Under the pieces are notes generated by a model. The model worked only from the letters and a program-made list of their open reading frames with translations, was not told the origin of the DNA and searched no databases. A stretch of 64,000 bases of DNA from Fluviicola sp. (GTDB taxonomy: Bacteria; Bacteroidota; Bacteroidia; Flavobacteriales_D; Crocinitomicaceae), in contig JARWZO010000018.1 of NCBI GenBank assembly GCA_029866325.1, positions 94,112-158,111 on the forward strand, given 5' to 3'. Within the stretch, counting starts at the first letter, position 1. The number at the start of each line of letters is the position of its first letter. Shown one piece after another: positions 26,832 to 35,757 of this stretch. A program made the position numbers and the translations under genes.

Positions 26832-28304
26832 TTATTTCAAACTATAATTTGGCGCTTCACGCGTGATTGTGACATCATGCGGGTGAGATTCGCGCATTCC
26901 GGCAGAAGTTATACGAACAAACTCGGCACCTTTCAAGTGATTAACCGATGCAGCTCCGCAATAACCCATACCCGCTCTTAAACCTCCCATGATTTGGTAC
27001 ACCACTTCGGAAAGATTTCCTTTGTAAGGCACCCGTCCTGAAATACCTTCGGGAACCAATTTCTTAATATCGTCTTCAGCATCTTGGAAATAACGGTCTT
27101 TGGAACCTTTTTGCATGGCTTCCAACGAACCCATTCCGCGGTATGATTTGAATTTTCGTCCTTCAAAAATGATGGTTTCACCCGGTGACTCTTCTACTCC
27201 GGCAAACATCGAACCGATCATCACCACATCAGCTCCTGCTGCAATAGCTTTTACAATATCACCCGTATAGCGGATTCCACCATCGGCAATTACCGGCACT
27301 CCAGTTCCTTCCAAGGCAAGGGCCACATCGTTTACGGCTGTCAATTGTGGTACACCTACTCCGGCGATAACTCGGGTTGTACAAATCGATCCGGGACCGA
27401 TCCCTACTTTTACCGCATCTGCTCCGGCTTCAACCAAATATTTGGCTGCTAAGGCTGTTGCAATGTTTCCAACGATCACATCGAGCTTTGGAAATAGCGC
27501 CTTTACTTCTTTCAATTTCGTTACAACACCTTCTGTATGTCCGTGAGCCGTGTCAATTACGATGGCATCAACACCTGCTTCTACTAATGCCTGAACACGT
27601 TCAATGGTGTCGGCAGTAACACCAACTGCAGCAGCAACACGCAAACGACCGTATTGGTCTTTGCACGAATTAGGGTGCGTTTTTACTTTAATAATATCGC
27701 GGTAAGTGATCAATCCGATCAACTTATTATTGGCATCAACCACCGGTAATTTTTCGATTTTCTTTTCTTGCAGGATATCTTCGGCAACACTTAAGCTTGT
27801 CCCGTCTTTGGTAGTTACGAGGTTTTCGGAAGTCATCACTTCACGTACCGGACGTTGTTGATTTTTCTCGAAACGCAAATCGCGGTTGGTAACAATACCT
27901 TTTAAGATTCTGTTGGCATCCACAACCGGAATACCACCAATTTTGTTTTCCTTCATCAGGAACAACGCATCTTTTACCAATGCATCTTCTGAAAGGGTTA
28001 CCGGATCAAGGATCATTCCGCTTTCGGAACGCTTTACTTTGCGCACTTGCAGAGCCTGATCGGCTATGGTCATGTTTTTGTGAATCACACCGATTCCGCC
28101 TTGTTGAGCAAGTGCAATAGCCATGTTTGCTTCTGTCACGGTATCCATTGCTGCCGATACGATTGGCGTATTGACTTCAATGTTACGAGTGATTTTGCTT
28201 TTTAACTGAACGTCGCGCGGTAATACTTGTGAAAATGCCGGAACTAAGAGTACGTCGTCGTATGTAAGACCTTCTCTGACTGAATTGAGATTGGACAATG
28301 CCAT
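26832..28304 (-). CDS. guaB: IMP dehydrogenase GuaB
   Basis: A 490-residue enzyme oxidising IMP to XMP with NAD+, the committed step of guanine nucleotide synthesis. The TIM barrel ([17 protein letters not shown] at the start) is interrupted by two CBS domains (about 95-210), and the catalytic cysteine lies in [17 protein letters not shown] (about residues 302-318). [12 protein letters not shown] and [13 protein letters not shown] complete the phosphate site. It is monocistronic, with a -7 box at 28333-28340 and a terminator. Confidence 0.97.
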   Translation of the reverse strand: MALSNLNSVREGLTYDDVLLVPAFSQVLPRDVQLKSKITRNIEVNTPIVSAAMDTVTEANMAIALAQQGGIGVIHKNMTIADQALQVRKVKRSESGMILDPVTLSEDALVKDALFLMKENKIGGIPVVDANRILKGIVTNRDLRFEKNQQRPVREVMTSENLVTTKDGTSLSVAEDILQEKKIEKLPVVDANNKLIGLITYRDIIKVKTHPNSCKDQYGRLRVAAAVGVTADTIERVQALVEAGVDAIVIDTAHGHTEGVVTKLKEVKALFPKLDVIVGNIATALAAKYLVEAGADAVKVGIGPGSICTTRVIAGVGVPQLTAVNDVALALEGTGVPVIADGGIRYTGDIVKAIAAGADVVMIGSMFAGVEESPGETIIFEGRKFKSYRGMGSLEAMQKGSKDRYFQDAEDDIKKLVPEGISGRVPYKGNLSEVVYQIMGGLRAGMGYCGAASVNHLKGAEFVRITSAGMRESHPHDVTITREAPNYSLK

Positions 28305-28332
28305 GTGAACCTATTTTCTGAATAAATTCCCG

Positions 28333-28340
28333 CAAAACTA
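28333..28340 (-). promoter_or_regulatory. -7 box TAGTTTTG of guaB
   Basis: Minus-strand match to TAnnTTTG, 28 bases before the start codon, giving a predicted leader of about 25 bases. Confidence 0.5.
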
Positions 28341-28409
28341 CTCTTTTTTCTCGAGATAATAACGATTTAGCAATAAGGTTTTATTAAATCCTGATCTTTT
28401 AGAATCGGT

Positions 28410-28540
28410 CTCCCACAGATGCACAGATTATTGCTCAGCTACCGCACTCGCTGTTATATTGATAGACAGAAAAATCAACAGCCAAAAACTGCGCTTGTCA
28501 GCCTAATGCTGAAGTGCGAAAATCTGTGTATCTGTGGGAG
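28410..28540. repeat. MITE-like repeat, copy C
   Basis: CTCCCACAGATGCACAGATT (28410-28429) is repeated in reverse complement at 28521-28540 with one change. The interior begins ATTGCTCAGCTACCGCACTCGC, closely matching copy A. It fills much of the gap between guaB and the next gene and has no coding capacity. Confidence 0.75.
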
Positions 28541-28633
28541 AGGAAGGATATCGTTGCGCTATTTTGTTAAAGTTCTCAAAAGAAGTAGAAATCTAACTAA
28601 GAAAGTCTTAAACTTGAACCATAATAGTATGGC

Positions 28634-29275
28634 ATGCGTAGTTTATTCATTTTAGCCGTTTCGGTTGTAGCTTGTTTTTCATTTTCTTTTGCTCAAAAAG
28701 GGGGCGATTCACTTCGTTTGATCCAGCTTTCGGGCGTTGTAGTTTCATCTGACAGTTTAGAGCAAATGCCTTATGCAACTGTATTTGATAAAACCGTTGG
28801 TCGTGGAACAATAGCTGATTATTTCGGGTTCTTTTCAGTTGTAGTGCAGCCTGGAGATACAATCCTCTTTCGCTATTTCGGTCACCACGAATCGAGTTTC
28901 ATCGTGCCTGATACATTAACTGATGATCGTTATTCAATGATTCACATGATGGTGAAAGATACTACACTCAACTACCTTCCTATGGTAACAGTTTATCCGT
29001 GGCCTTCAAGAGCCGATTTTGCACGTGCCTTTATTGAAATGGATCCGTATGATGATGCGTTCAGACAAGCTCAGAAAAAACTTTCGGGTGAAAGCCTAGC
29101 GTTTATTGCATCAAAAGTAGGTTCTGACGGTTCAATCTCTTATGGATACGCTATCAATCAACAAAACACGCGCTTGTATACTATGGGGCAATCTCCGGTA
29201 AACAACCTGATGAATCCGTTTGCGTGGGCATCTTTCCTTCAGGCTTGGCGATCAGGACAATTGGGGAAACAATAA
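28634..29275 (+). CDS. Secreted protein with carboxypeptidase-like regulatory domain
   Basis: A 213-residue protein with a signal peptide (1-20, ending SFAQ) and a CarboxypepD_reg-like beta sandwich (about 30-105; LSGVVVSSDSLEQMPYATVFDKTVGRG). A helical, polar tail follows (DDAFRQAQKKL). Such domains occur as the first part of TonB-dependent receptors, but here the domain stands alone in an exported protein. Function unknown. It overlaps no neighbour. Confidence 0.7.
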   Translation: MRSLFILAVSVVACFSFSFAQKGGDSLRLIQLSGVVVSSDSLEQMPYATVFDKTVGRGTIADYFGFFSVVVQPGDTILFRYFGHHESSFIVPDTLTDDRYSMIHMMVKDTTLNYLPMVTVYPWPSRADFARAFIEMDPYDDAFRQAQKKLSGESLAFIASKVGSDGSISYGYAINQQNTRLYTMGQSPVNNLMNPFAWASFLQAWRSGQLGKQ

Positions 29276-29383
29276 CACAAGTGTTATTGTGGGTTCGCGA
29301 TTCATCGCGAACTACAAACAAAATCTATAACACATTTTACTTTGTTTAGAGATTTTGGCGCGGGATCACGCCTGAGGCGGACA

Positions 29384-29402
29384 GGTGCGTCCGAGCCTAC
29401 AG
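29384..29402 (+). repeat. Dispersed repeat GGTGCGTCCGAGCCTACAG
   Basis: Nearly the same word as at 32162-32181 and 1475-1492. A separate perfect hairpin (GTTCGCGAT / ATCGCGAAC with a two-base loop) lies nearby at about 29293-29312. Confidence 0.5.
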
Positions 29403-29419
29403 AAATTCATTCCATTCAT

Positions 29420-30730
29420 TTATTTCGACAATCCCATTTTGTAACGGGCTAATACTCGTTCACGGGCGAATGTATGATCCACAATCGGTTTCGGATAGAT
29501 TTCCGTTCCAAATTCGGGAACCCATTTGCGGATGTACATGAATTGAGGATCGAATTTTTCTTGTTGCAACGTCGGATTAAACACGCGGAAATAAGGCGCT
29601 GCATCGCACCCCGAACTTGCCGCCCATTGCCAACCTCCCACATTACTTGCCAATTCAAAATCAAGGAGTTTTTCGGCAAAGTACCGTTCACCCAACCGCC
29701 AATCGAGCAGCAGGTGTTTGGTAAAAAAACTGGCTACAACCATGCGAACGCGGTTATGCATGTGACCTGTGGCATTCAATTCCCGCATCCCGGCGTCTAC
29801 CAGCGGATAACCGGTTTTTCCTTCGCACCATAATCTGAAATGCTCTTCGTTGTGTTCCCATTCAATGCGGTCATATTCCGGTTTAAACGATTTTATGACC
29901 GATTGCGGGAAGTGAAAAATGATCATTTGGTAGAAATCGCGCCAAATCAACTCATTGAGAAATTTTTCTCCGTTAGCTTGTGCCAATCGCGTCAGTTCAC
30001 GAATAGAAATGGTTCCGAAACGCAGGTGTAAACTCAAACGGGAAGTACCATTTACCGAAGGAATGTCACGCGTTTCATGGTAACTACGAATGATTTCGAT
30101 AGCAGGAGAACGATCTGGAAATTCGACCGTTTGTAAATCGGAAAAGCCCAAGTCATGAAGAGAAATTACATCAAGAGGAACGGATCCTTTTCGTAGGTTG
30201 TCGGTATATGCTTCTACGGGATAACTCTTCGTGTAAAATGCCGTTAGTTGGTCTTTCCAGCGGCGCATATAAGGCGTAAAAATTGTATATGGTTTCCCGT
30301 CGGGTTTTACCACTTCTCCTTTTTCGAAAATCACATGATCTTTGGCACCGATGAATGCTACTGATTGTTGCTGGAGCACTTCTGCCAATTGTTTGTCGCG
30401 CTCAAGTGCATACGGTTCGTAATCGCGGTTAGTAAAAACTACTTGTGCATTGAGACGTTGAACCAATTCAGGAATCTTGTCAATCGGATTTCCTGCCACC
30501 ACGATGAGATCGCTTCCCAACTCTTGATACTGCCTTTTAAGCGCTTTTACCTCACGGTGAATAAACAGCACGCGTTGATCATTTGAGGGTAATTGCTCCA
30601 GAATAACGGTGTCAAAAATAAAAACGGGCTGAACCGAATGTCCGTCTTTCAGTGCTTTAAAGAGTCCGGCATTGTCGGCAATGCGCAGATCTCGTCTGTG
30701 CCAGAAGAGCGTTGTTGTTTTCGGTTCCAT
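29420..30730 (-). CDS. phrB: Deoxyribodipyrimidine photolyase (class I CPD type)
   Basis: A 436-residue flavoprotein that repairs UV-induced cyclobutane pyrimidine dimers with blue light. An alpha/beta DNA-photolyase domain (1-130; LFWHRRDLRIADNAGL) is followed by the FAD-binding helical domain: RLSLHLRFGTIS, LNELIWRDFYQMI, GYPLVDAGMREL and GGWQWAASSGCDAAPYF, all of CPD photolyase type. I start at MEPKTT; 11 in-frame residues upstream look unrelated. The carotenoid operon lies about 1.5 kb away on the same strand. Confidence 0.92.
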   Translation of the reverse strand: MEPKTTTLFWHRRDLRIADNAGLFKALKDGHSVQPVFIFDTVILEQLPSNDQRVLFIHREVKALKRQYQELGSDLIVVAGNPIDKIPELVQRLNAQVVFTNRDYEPYALERDKQLAEVLQQQSVAFIGAKDHVIFEKGEVVKPDGKPYTIFTPYMRRWKDQLTAFYTKSYPVEAYTDNLRKGSVPLDVISLHDLGFSDLQTVEFPDRSPAIEIIRSYHETRDIPSVNGTSRLSLHLRFGTISIRELTRLAQANGEKFLNELIWRDFYQMIIFHFPQSVIKSFKPEYDRIEWEHNEEHFRLWCEGKTGYPLVDAGMRELNATGHMHNRVRMVVASFFTKHLLLDWRLGERYFAEKLLDFELASNVGGWQWAASSGCDAAPYFRVFNPTLQQEKFDPQFMYIRKWVPEFGTEIYPKPIVDHTFARERVLARYKMGLSK

Positions 30731-30793
30731 GTTCTGATGCGTAATCCTTAAACACAGAAACACAGCAATTGTTCGCGAATGAAAGCAGAAATG

Positions 30794-31108
30794 TTACCAG
30801 CTGTGTATAATACCGGCAGTGGCCACAATGAAACCGATTATGGTTCCGATTAATGTCATTCGGGTACGTTTGCGTAGGTAAACGAATGAGCAAAAGATCA
30901 CCGAAAACGCACCGATAATGATGCAAAGGATACTCACCAAACTTTGTTGCGACTCATACTTTTCGGTCAAATAAATCGGAAATTCGAATGATTTGGTATC
31001 GGGACTGTTGAGATCGGCCAGAAAAGGAATTACCGCAAATTGATTGTAACAGGCGAATAACAATCCTATAATACTGATAACAAATCCGATAGCCGATAAC
31101 GATCTCAC
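30794..31108 (-). CDS. Small hypothetical membrane protein
   Basis: A 104-residue protein with three hydrophobic segments (about residues 4-24, 57-77 and 83-102) and a polar loop between the first two. No family recognised. It runs into the photolyase gene after 63 bases on the same strand and may be cotranscribed. Confidence 0.6.
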   Translation of the reverse strand: MRSLSAIGFVISIIGLLFACYNQFAVIPFLADLNSPDTKSFEFPIYLTEKYESQQSLVSILCIIIGAFSVIFCSFVYLRKRTRMTLIGTIIGFIVATAGIIHSW

Positions 31109-31324
31109 AATTGGTAGTTCATTTTCAACAAAAATAAGAAGAAAGTTGAATGAGCGGTATATCTGTGAAATGATCGCGTCTTTCTTGGAGGTGCCAACGG
31201 TTTAATCAACAATAGATTCACTGGAATAAACAACAAATACCGCTAGGGTAAATCGGTTGTCTGCTTCCATAAAATCGTTTTACATTGAACTCCGATTATG
31301 TGAATCGTATCTAAAACGAACTCT

Positions 31325-32029
31325 ATGAGAATACTGTTACTTATTGCTGTCACAGGTTTATTTCCAATCTCTTTTTTCGCTCAGCGTAACGTTGATTTGG
31401 AATTGACAATGACTAGTCCTTCGGATGGAGAATACATTCCACCCGGCCAAATTTTCCCGTTTACGGTTTCAGTGAAAAACGTGGGAACCACAAACCTTCT
31501 TACTACCGATTCGGTTGCCTATTATTTGCTCATGAACGGTGACACCCTTACTTTTCAGCCGGATAACATCAATCATATCTTTTATACCGGAAACGCTTTG
31601 CAAACAGGCGAATCGTTTAGCATTAACCGCCAAATGGGATTTGATGTTTCGCTCGACGGTCAGGATGTTGACTTATGCGTATTTGTGAAACCTTACAGCC
31701 TGCTTGATCCGGTAAGTGATAGTTTGTTGACAGACAACACTGATTGTGTGACCATTCACGTGATGAACGATCCGGCGAGCTTAGATGAAGAACAAGCTGC
31801 TTCGGTTTCGATCTATCCCAATCCGGCTGCAAGCCAGTTTAAGATTGACATAAAAGACGCGCAACTTCAGTCTGTAAATGCCATTGATGCACAAGGTCGT
31901 AGCATAAAACTTGTAACGAATGCCAATAAATTCATTGATTGTTCAACGCTTGCGAATGGAATGTATCAACTGGAAATAACGACATCGAACGGAATTGCAC
32001 TTAAAAAACTAGTAATCAATAACCCCTAA
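31325..32029 (+). CDS. Secreted T9SS type A sorting-domain protein (CARDB-like)
   Basis: A 234-residue protein with a signal peptide (1-19, ending FFAQ), one Ig-like domain resembling CARDB (about 22-145; FPFTVSVKNVGTTNLL) and a T9SS type A domain (about 155-234; VSIYPNPAASQFKI ... ANGMYQLEITTSNGIALKKLVI). It is predicted to be released or anchored at the cell surface. Ligand or role unknown; its small size suggests a simple exported module. Confidence 0.8.
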   Translation: MRILLLIAVTGLFPISFFAQRNVDLELTMTSPSDGEYIPPGQIFPFTVSVKNVGTTNLLTTDSVAYYLLMNGDTLTFQPDNINHIFYTGNALQTGESFSINRQMGFDVSLDGQDVDLCVFVKPYSLLDPVSDSLLTDNTDCVTIHVMNDPASLDEEQAASVSIYPNPAASQFKIDIKDAQLQSVNAIDAQGRSIKLVTNANKFIDCSTLANGMYQLEITTSNGIALKKLVINNP

Positions 32030-32149
32030 ATCGTGGTGACTAGTATTCTACGCAGTTGTATGGAATTGTTCACCGCATTTCCATAACGGCTCGTAAGACG
32101 AGACTCGTCTGCCTTTGGTGGACGGGTCTTTGTTTTTGCTCGGATGTAT

Positions 32150-32182
32150 GCTGTAGCTCGGGATGCGTCCCGAGCCTACAGC
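32150..32182. repeat. GATGCGTCCCGAGCCTAC hairpin repeat
   Basis: GCTGTAGCTCGGGA (32150-32163) pairs with TCCCGAGCCTACAGC (32168-32182) with one bulge and a TGCG loop. It lies between the convergent T9SS protein gene and idi. Without a T-run it is a repeat rather than a clear terminator. Confidence 0.6.
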
Positions 32183-32187
32183 AACCA

Positions 32188-32694
32188 CTAAAATTGATGT
32201 GTATGATCGTTCAGAATAATCTTGAACCAGGATGTAAATCTATCAGGATGCTGTTTTAATTCGGTCAATAAGTCTTCCATTGATATCCAGCGGATGGCCA
32301 TTACTTCTTCCGGATTGGGAAATACATCACCGTCATACCTACCCACCAATACATGATCGTATTCGTGTTCGATGAGCTGATTATCCAATTCAACACGGTA
32401 TTCGAAGGCAAATAAGCGTGATAATTCGGTGGTAAACCCCATTTCCTCCAATAAACGCTTGGAACCAGCCAACTCGAGTGACTGTGTTGGCATAGGATGT
32501 GAGCAACAGGTATTGGTCCACAAACCACCCGAATGATATTTTTCAATGGCTCGTTGCTGTAGCAACAATTCGTTGTTGTGATTAAAAACAAATACGGAAA
32601 AAGCGCGATGCAGCAATCCTCTTTGATGCGCTTCCAGTTTTTCCATCTTTCCGATAGGTTGATCGTTTGAATCAACCAATACCACTTCTTGCAT
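32188..32694 (-). CDS. idi: Isopentenyl-diphosphate delta-isomerase, type 1
   Basis: A 168-residue Nudix-fold isomerase interconverting IPP and DMAPP, the C5 units for carotenoids. The catalytic cysteine lies in WTNTCCSHP (about residues 63-71), the Nudix-like helix is AGSKRLLEEMGF, and the catalytic glutamate is in IEHEYDHVLVG. It is the last gene of the sigma-crtI-crtB-idi operon, 4 bases after crtB, supplying precursor to it. Confidence 0.93.
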   Translation of the reverse strand: MQEVVLVDSNDQPIGKMEKLEAHQRGLLHRAFSVFVFNHNNELLLQQRAIEKYHSGGLWTNTCCSHPMPTQSLELAGSKRLLEEMGFTTELSRLFAFEYRVELDNQLIEHEYDHVLVGRYDGDVFPNPEEVMAIRWISMEDLLTELKQHPDRFTSWFKIILNDHTHQF

Positions 32695-32698
32695 ACCT

Positions 32699-33535
32699 TT
32701 AAATGAGGTTGAGATTATGACGAAGGTAAGAAGTTAAAAACAAACGGTACTTTTTATTATCGGGAATGCGGATGCGCTCATTCAAGATGATTTTCGCTTC
32801 TGTTTGTTGAATTTTGCGAAACAACTTGTGGTAATAAATGTAAGCCATGTATACACCAAAGCGCGCGTCTTTCGGGAGTTGTTTGATTCCTTCGTAACCG
32901 GCTTGAAAATCAGCTGCAATATCCAATTCAATTTCTTGTTTCACGGTAATAGTAAACTCATTGAGGTTAACTCCCGGAAAATAGGTTCGACCAAGTACAT
33001 GATAATCGGATCGCAGGTCACGCAGGAAATTAATTTTCTGAAACGCAGAACCCAATTTCATCGCAGGCTTTTTGAGTCGTTCGTATTCCGCTTCATCACC
33101 ACGCACAAAAACTTTGAGGCACATAAGCCCAACAACTTCGGCGGAACCCAAAATATATTCTTCGTAATTCTGCTGGTCGTAGGCCGTTTTGTTGAGATCC
33201 ATTTCCATAGAACGCAGAAAAGCCACAATCAGTTCTTTTGGAATTTGATAGGTATTGACAGCCCACTGAAAACTGTTGAGAATAGGATTCAAGGAAATAC
33301 CCTTTTCTATTGCCTCATAGGTTTGACTGGTGAAGTCGGATAATAATTCCTCTTTATTGAAATTGTGAAACGAATCGACAATTTCGTCAGCAAAACGCAC
33401 GAACCCATAAATGGCATAAATGGGTTTATGCAAATCTTTCGCTAAAAAGCGGATTCCCAATGAAAATGATGTGCTGTAACGCTTGGTTGTCAGCATACTC
33501 ATTTCATGTCCCACATCGTCAAAAATGGCTTTCAT
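32699..33535 (-). CDS. crtB: Phytoene synthase CrtB
   Basis: A 278-residue prenyl synthase that condenses two geranylgeranyl diphosphates to phytoene. Both aspartate motifs are present: RFADEIVDSFHN (about residues 47-58) and FLRDLRSDYHVLGRTYFP (about 164-181), as well as the YxxGSAEVVGLMCL region. It lies 10 bases after crtI and 4 before idi in the same operon. Confidence 0.95.
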   Translation of the reverse strand: MKAIFDDVGHEMSMLTTKRYSTSFSLGIRFLAKDLHKPIYAIYGFVRFADEIVDSFHNFNKEELLSDFTSQTYEAIEKGISLNPILNSFQWAVNTYQIPKELIVAFLRSMEMDLNKTAYDQQNYEEYILGSAEVVGLMCLKVFVRGDEAEYERLKKPAMKLGSAFQKINFLRDLRSDYHVLGRTYFPGVNLNEFTITVKQEIELDIAADFQAGYEGIKQLPKDARFGVYMAYIYYHKLFRKIQQTEAKIILNERIRIPDNKKYRLFLTSYLRHNLNLI

Positions 33536-33545
33536 ACCGAGTATG

Positions 33546-35027
33546 TTAATTTTGTTGTTGAATGGCTTTTAATACTTCGTTGGCGACCACTTCTCCTGAG
33601 ATAATGGATGGTGGTACTCCAGGTCCCGGCACTGTAAGTTGCCCCGTGTAGAACAAATTACTAAGGTTTTTGTTCTTCAATTTTGGCTTTAAAAATGCCG
33701 TTTGTTTCAGGGTATTTGCCAAGCCGTAGGCATTTCCTTTAAAAGCATTGTAATCTTTCTTGAAATCGTCGATGCAAAAACTGCGTTTGTACACGATATT
33801 TTCGCTGATGGAAACACCTGTTCGCTGTTCCAAACGCTTCAGCATCATTTGGAAATATTCTTCCCGTTTTTCAGGATCGTCTTTCAAATCGGGAGCCAAT
33901 GGAATGAGAAAAAAGAGATTTTCATGCCCTTCCGGAGCAACGGAAGGATCTGTTTTTGATGGACAGCATAAATAAAACAGTGGAGCCGCAGGCCACTTCG
34001 GATCGGTGTAAATATCGTGTGCATGCGGTGCAAACGGTTCATCGAAAAACAAATTATGGTGTTGCAAACCATCGATTTTTTTGTTGACACCTACGTAATA
34101 CAACAGCGAAGAAGGCGCCATAACACGTTTGTCCCAATACTTATCGGAATAATTGGCCTTGCCATTTAGCAAGGTTTCCGTATGACGGTAATCAGCACCT
34201 GAGACCACAAAATCACTTGCATAGCGATGATCTAAGGTAATGCTTTCGCTCACTGTATTTCCAGCATAGGCAAAGCTGTTTACTTCCTCGCCGGTGATGA
34301 TTTTCACCCCTTGTTCCAATGCGATTTTCTCAAAGGCGTTGATGATTTCAAACATTCCCCCCATCGGATACCAGGTTCCTAATTGGATATCGGCATAATT
34401 CATCAATGAATAGAGTGCCGGTGTTTTTTCGGGAGTCGCACCCAAGAATAACACAGGAAACTCCAATAACGACAGTATTTTCGGATGTTTAAAATACGCA
34501 CGAATGTACTTCGAAAAAGAAGAAAGCAGGTGCATTTTAAACAGTCCGCCCATAACACGTCTATCGGCAAATTCCATCAGCGAAAGGCTTGGTTTGAACA
34601 CCAAATCCTGCATTCCTACTTCGTATTTATAGGCCGCGTCTTTCAGAAATTTGCGCAATTTAAGAGCACTTCCCGGTTCGAGGCGTTCAAACCACGCTTC
34701 AAGTTCTTCCATCGAAGCAGGAATCTGATCACCGGTTCCGTCTTCCCAAAACACCTGATAAGAAGGATCAAGGCGCTTTAGTTCGTAAAAATCAGCTGTT
34801 GTATGTCCGAACTTTTGGTAAAATTGTTCAAATACATCGGGCATCCAATACCAACTAGGACCCATATCAAATACAAAACCGTTGTCGGTAGTAAATTGCC
34901 GAGCACGTCCACCGATTGTTGCGTTTTTTTCAAGAATCGTTACATCGTGTCCTGCCTTTGCTAGGAAAGACGCACACGAAAGACCGGCAATGCCTGAACC
35001 GAGAATTGTGATTTTTTTACCACTCAT
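33546..35027 (-). CDS. crtI: Phytoene desaturase CrtI
   Basis: A 493-residue FAD enzyme that desaturates phytoene toward lycopene. The dinucleotide-binding loop is GSGIAGLSCASFLAKAGHDVTILEKN (in parts, residues 11-36), and the C-terminal FAD motif is LFYTGQLTVPGPGVPPSIISG (about 462-482), both typical of CrtI. It starts at the overlapping TAATG of the sigma factor stop codon, so translation is likely coupled. Confidence 0.95.
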   Translation of the reverse strand: MSGKKITILGSGIAGLSCASFLAKAGHDVTILEKNATIGGRARQFTTDNGFVFDMGPSWYWMPDVFEQFYQKFGHTTADFYELKRLDPSYQVFWEDGTGDQIPASMEELEAWFERLEPGSALKLRKFLKDAAYKYEVGMQDLVFKPSLSLMEFADRRVMGGLFKMHLLSSFSKYIRAYFKHPKILSLLEFPVLFLGATPEKTPALYSLMNYADIQLGTWYPMGGMFEIINAFEKIALEQGVKIITGEEVNSFAYAGNTVSESITLDHRYASDFVVSGADYRHTETLLNGKANYSDKYWDKRVMAPSSLLYYVGVNKKIDGLQHHNLFFDEPFAPHAHDIYTDPKWPAAPLFYLCCPSKTDPSVAPEGHENLFFLIPLAPDLKDDPEKREEYFQMMLKRLEQRTGVSISENIVYKRSFCIDDFKKDYNAFKGNAYGLANTLKQTAFLKPKLKNKNLSNLFYTGQLTVPGPGVPPSIISGEVVANEVLKAIQQQN

Positions 35028-35539
35028 TAATTGGAAAAATAGGCATAATCGGGCAACAATTCCATTAACTTTTTACGAGCGATAAAAATTCGACTTTTAA
35101 CGGTTCCAATCGGAATATTTAATTCGTCGGCGATCTCTTTGTATTTGTATCCGTGATGGTGCATTTGAAAAGGGCGTTTGTAATCGTCGGTAAGTTGCCC
35201 AATTTGCTTATTCAATTCTTTGGAGAGCATATAGTTGTAGGTCGAATTGGAACCATCGGTTGCATTGCTAAGCAAAAACAAATCGGTTGAATGATCGAAA
35301 ATGGTTCCCGATTTTACTTTTCTGCGGTATTGATTGATGAAAATATTCCGCATGATGGTAAATACCCAAGCTTTAAAATTGGTGTGTGGTGTGTATGACT
35401 CGCGATAAGAAATAGCTTTGAGCATGGTTTCCTGCGTCAAGTCATTCGCGTCTTCGCGGTTGCGCGTGAAGGTCATTGCAAAGGATTTCAGGTAGCTTTC
35501 TAAGCTAATGAGTGAGTCATTAAATTCGATTGTTGACAT
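35027..35539 (-). CDS. ECF-type RNA polymerase sigma factor
   Basis: A 170-residue sigma-70-family factor of ECF size: region 2 (about 10-75; AMTFTRNREDANDLTQETMLKA ... FKAWVFTIMRNIFINQYRR) and region 4 (about 110-160; PFQMHHHGYKYKEIADELNIPIGTVKSRIFIARKKL, in parts). No anti-sigma factor is adjacent. It is the first gene of the carotenoid operon and overlaps crtI by one base. The preceding 120 bases hold repeated TTTTGTTnAA words that may be operators. Promoter specificity is unknown. Confidence 0.9.
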   Translation of the reverse strand: MSTIEFNDSLISLESYLKSFAMTFTRNREDANDLTQETMLKAISYRESYTPHTNFKAWVFTIMRNIFINQYRRKVKSGTIFDHSTDLFLLSNATDGSNSTYNYMLSKELNKQIGQLTDDYKRPFQMHHHGYKYKEIADELNIPIGTVKSRIFIARKKLMELLPDYAYFSN

Positions 35540-35550
35540 ACGCTTTGTAG

Positions 35551-35620
35551 TTTTGTTTAAACTTAAATCGAAAACGTTAAACAGTTTTGTTCAACAAAAG
35601 AACCAAAAGATTAAACAAAA
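35551..35620 (-). promoter_or_regulatory. Candidate operators upstream of the sigma-crt operon
   Basis: Three related words lie in 70 bases: TTTTGTTTAA (35551-35560), the 15-base palindrome TTTTGTTCAACAAAA (35585-35599) and TTAAACAAAA (35611-35620, the inverse of the first). TAAGTTTA on the minus strand (about 35558-35565) is a weak -7 candidate within the cluster. Similar words precede the MerR gene. The obvious candidate to bind them is the MerR-B12 regulator (inference). Confidence 0.45.
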
Positions 35621-35674
35621 TGCAACTTTTAACCGAAAAAATATTTTTTTGACCGTGTTAATAAATCACAAAAC

Positions 35675-35700
35675 CACAAAAAAGCCCCAATAATGGGGCT
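35675..35700 (-). terminator. Terminator of the MerR-B12 regulator gene
   Basis: On the minus strand AGCCCCATTATTGGGGCT is a stem with a short loop, followed by TTTTTTG. It separates the regulator transcript from the carotenoid operon downstream. Confidence 0.85.
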
Positions 35701-35757
35701 CTGTAGTGCGATAATATTTTTGTAAAAAAATTAGAACCTGTTTAAATTTGTTCTGAA

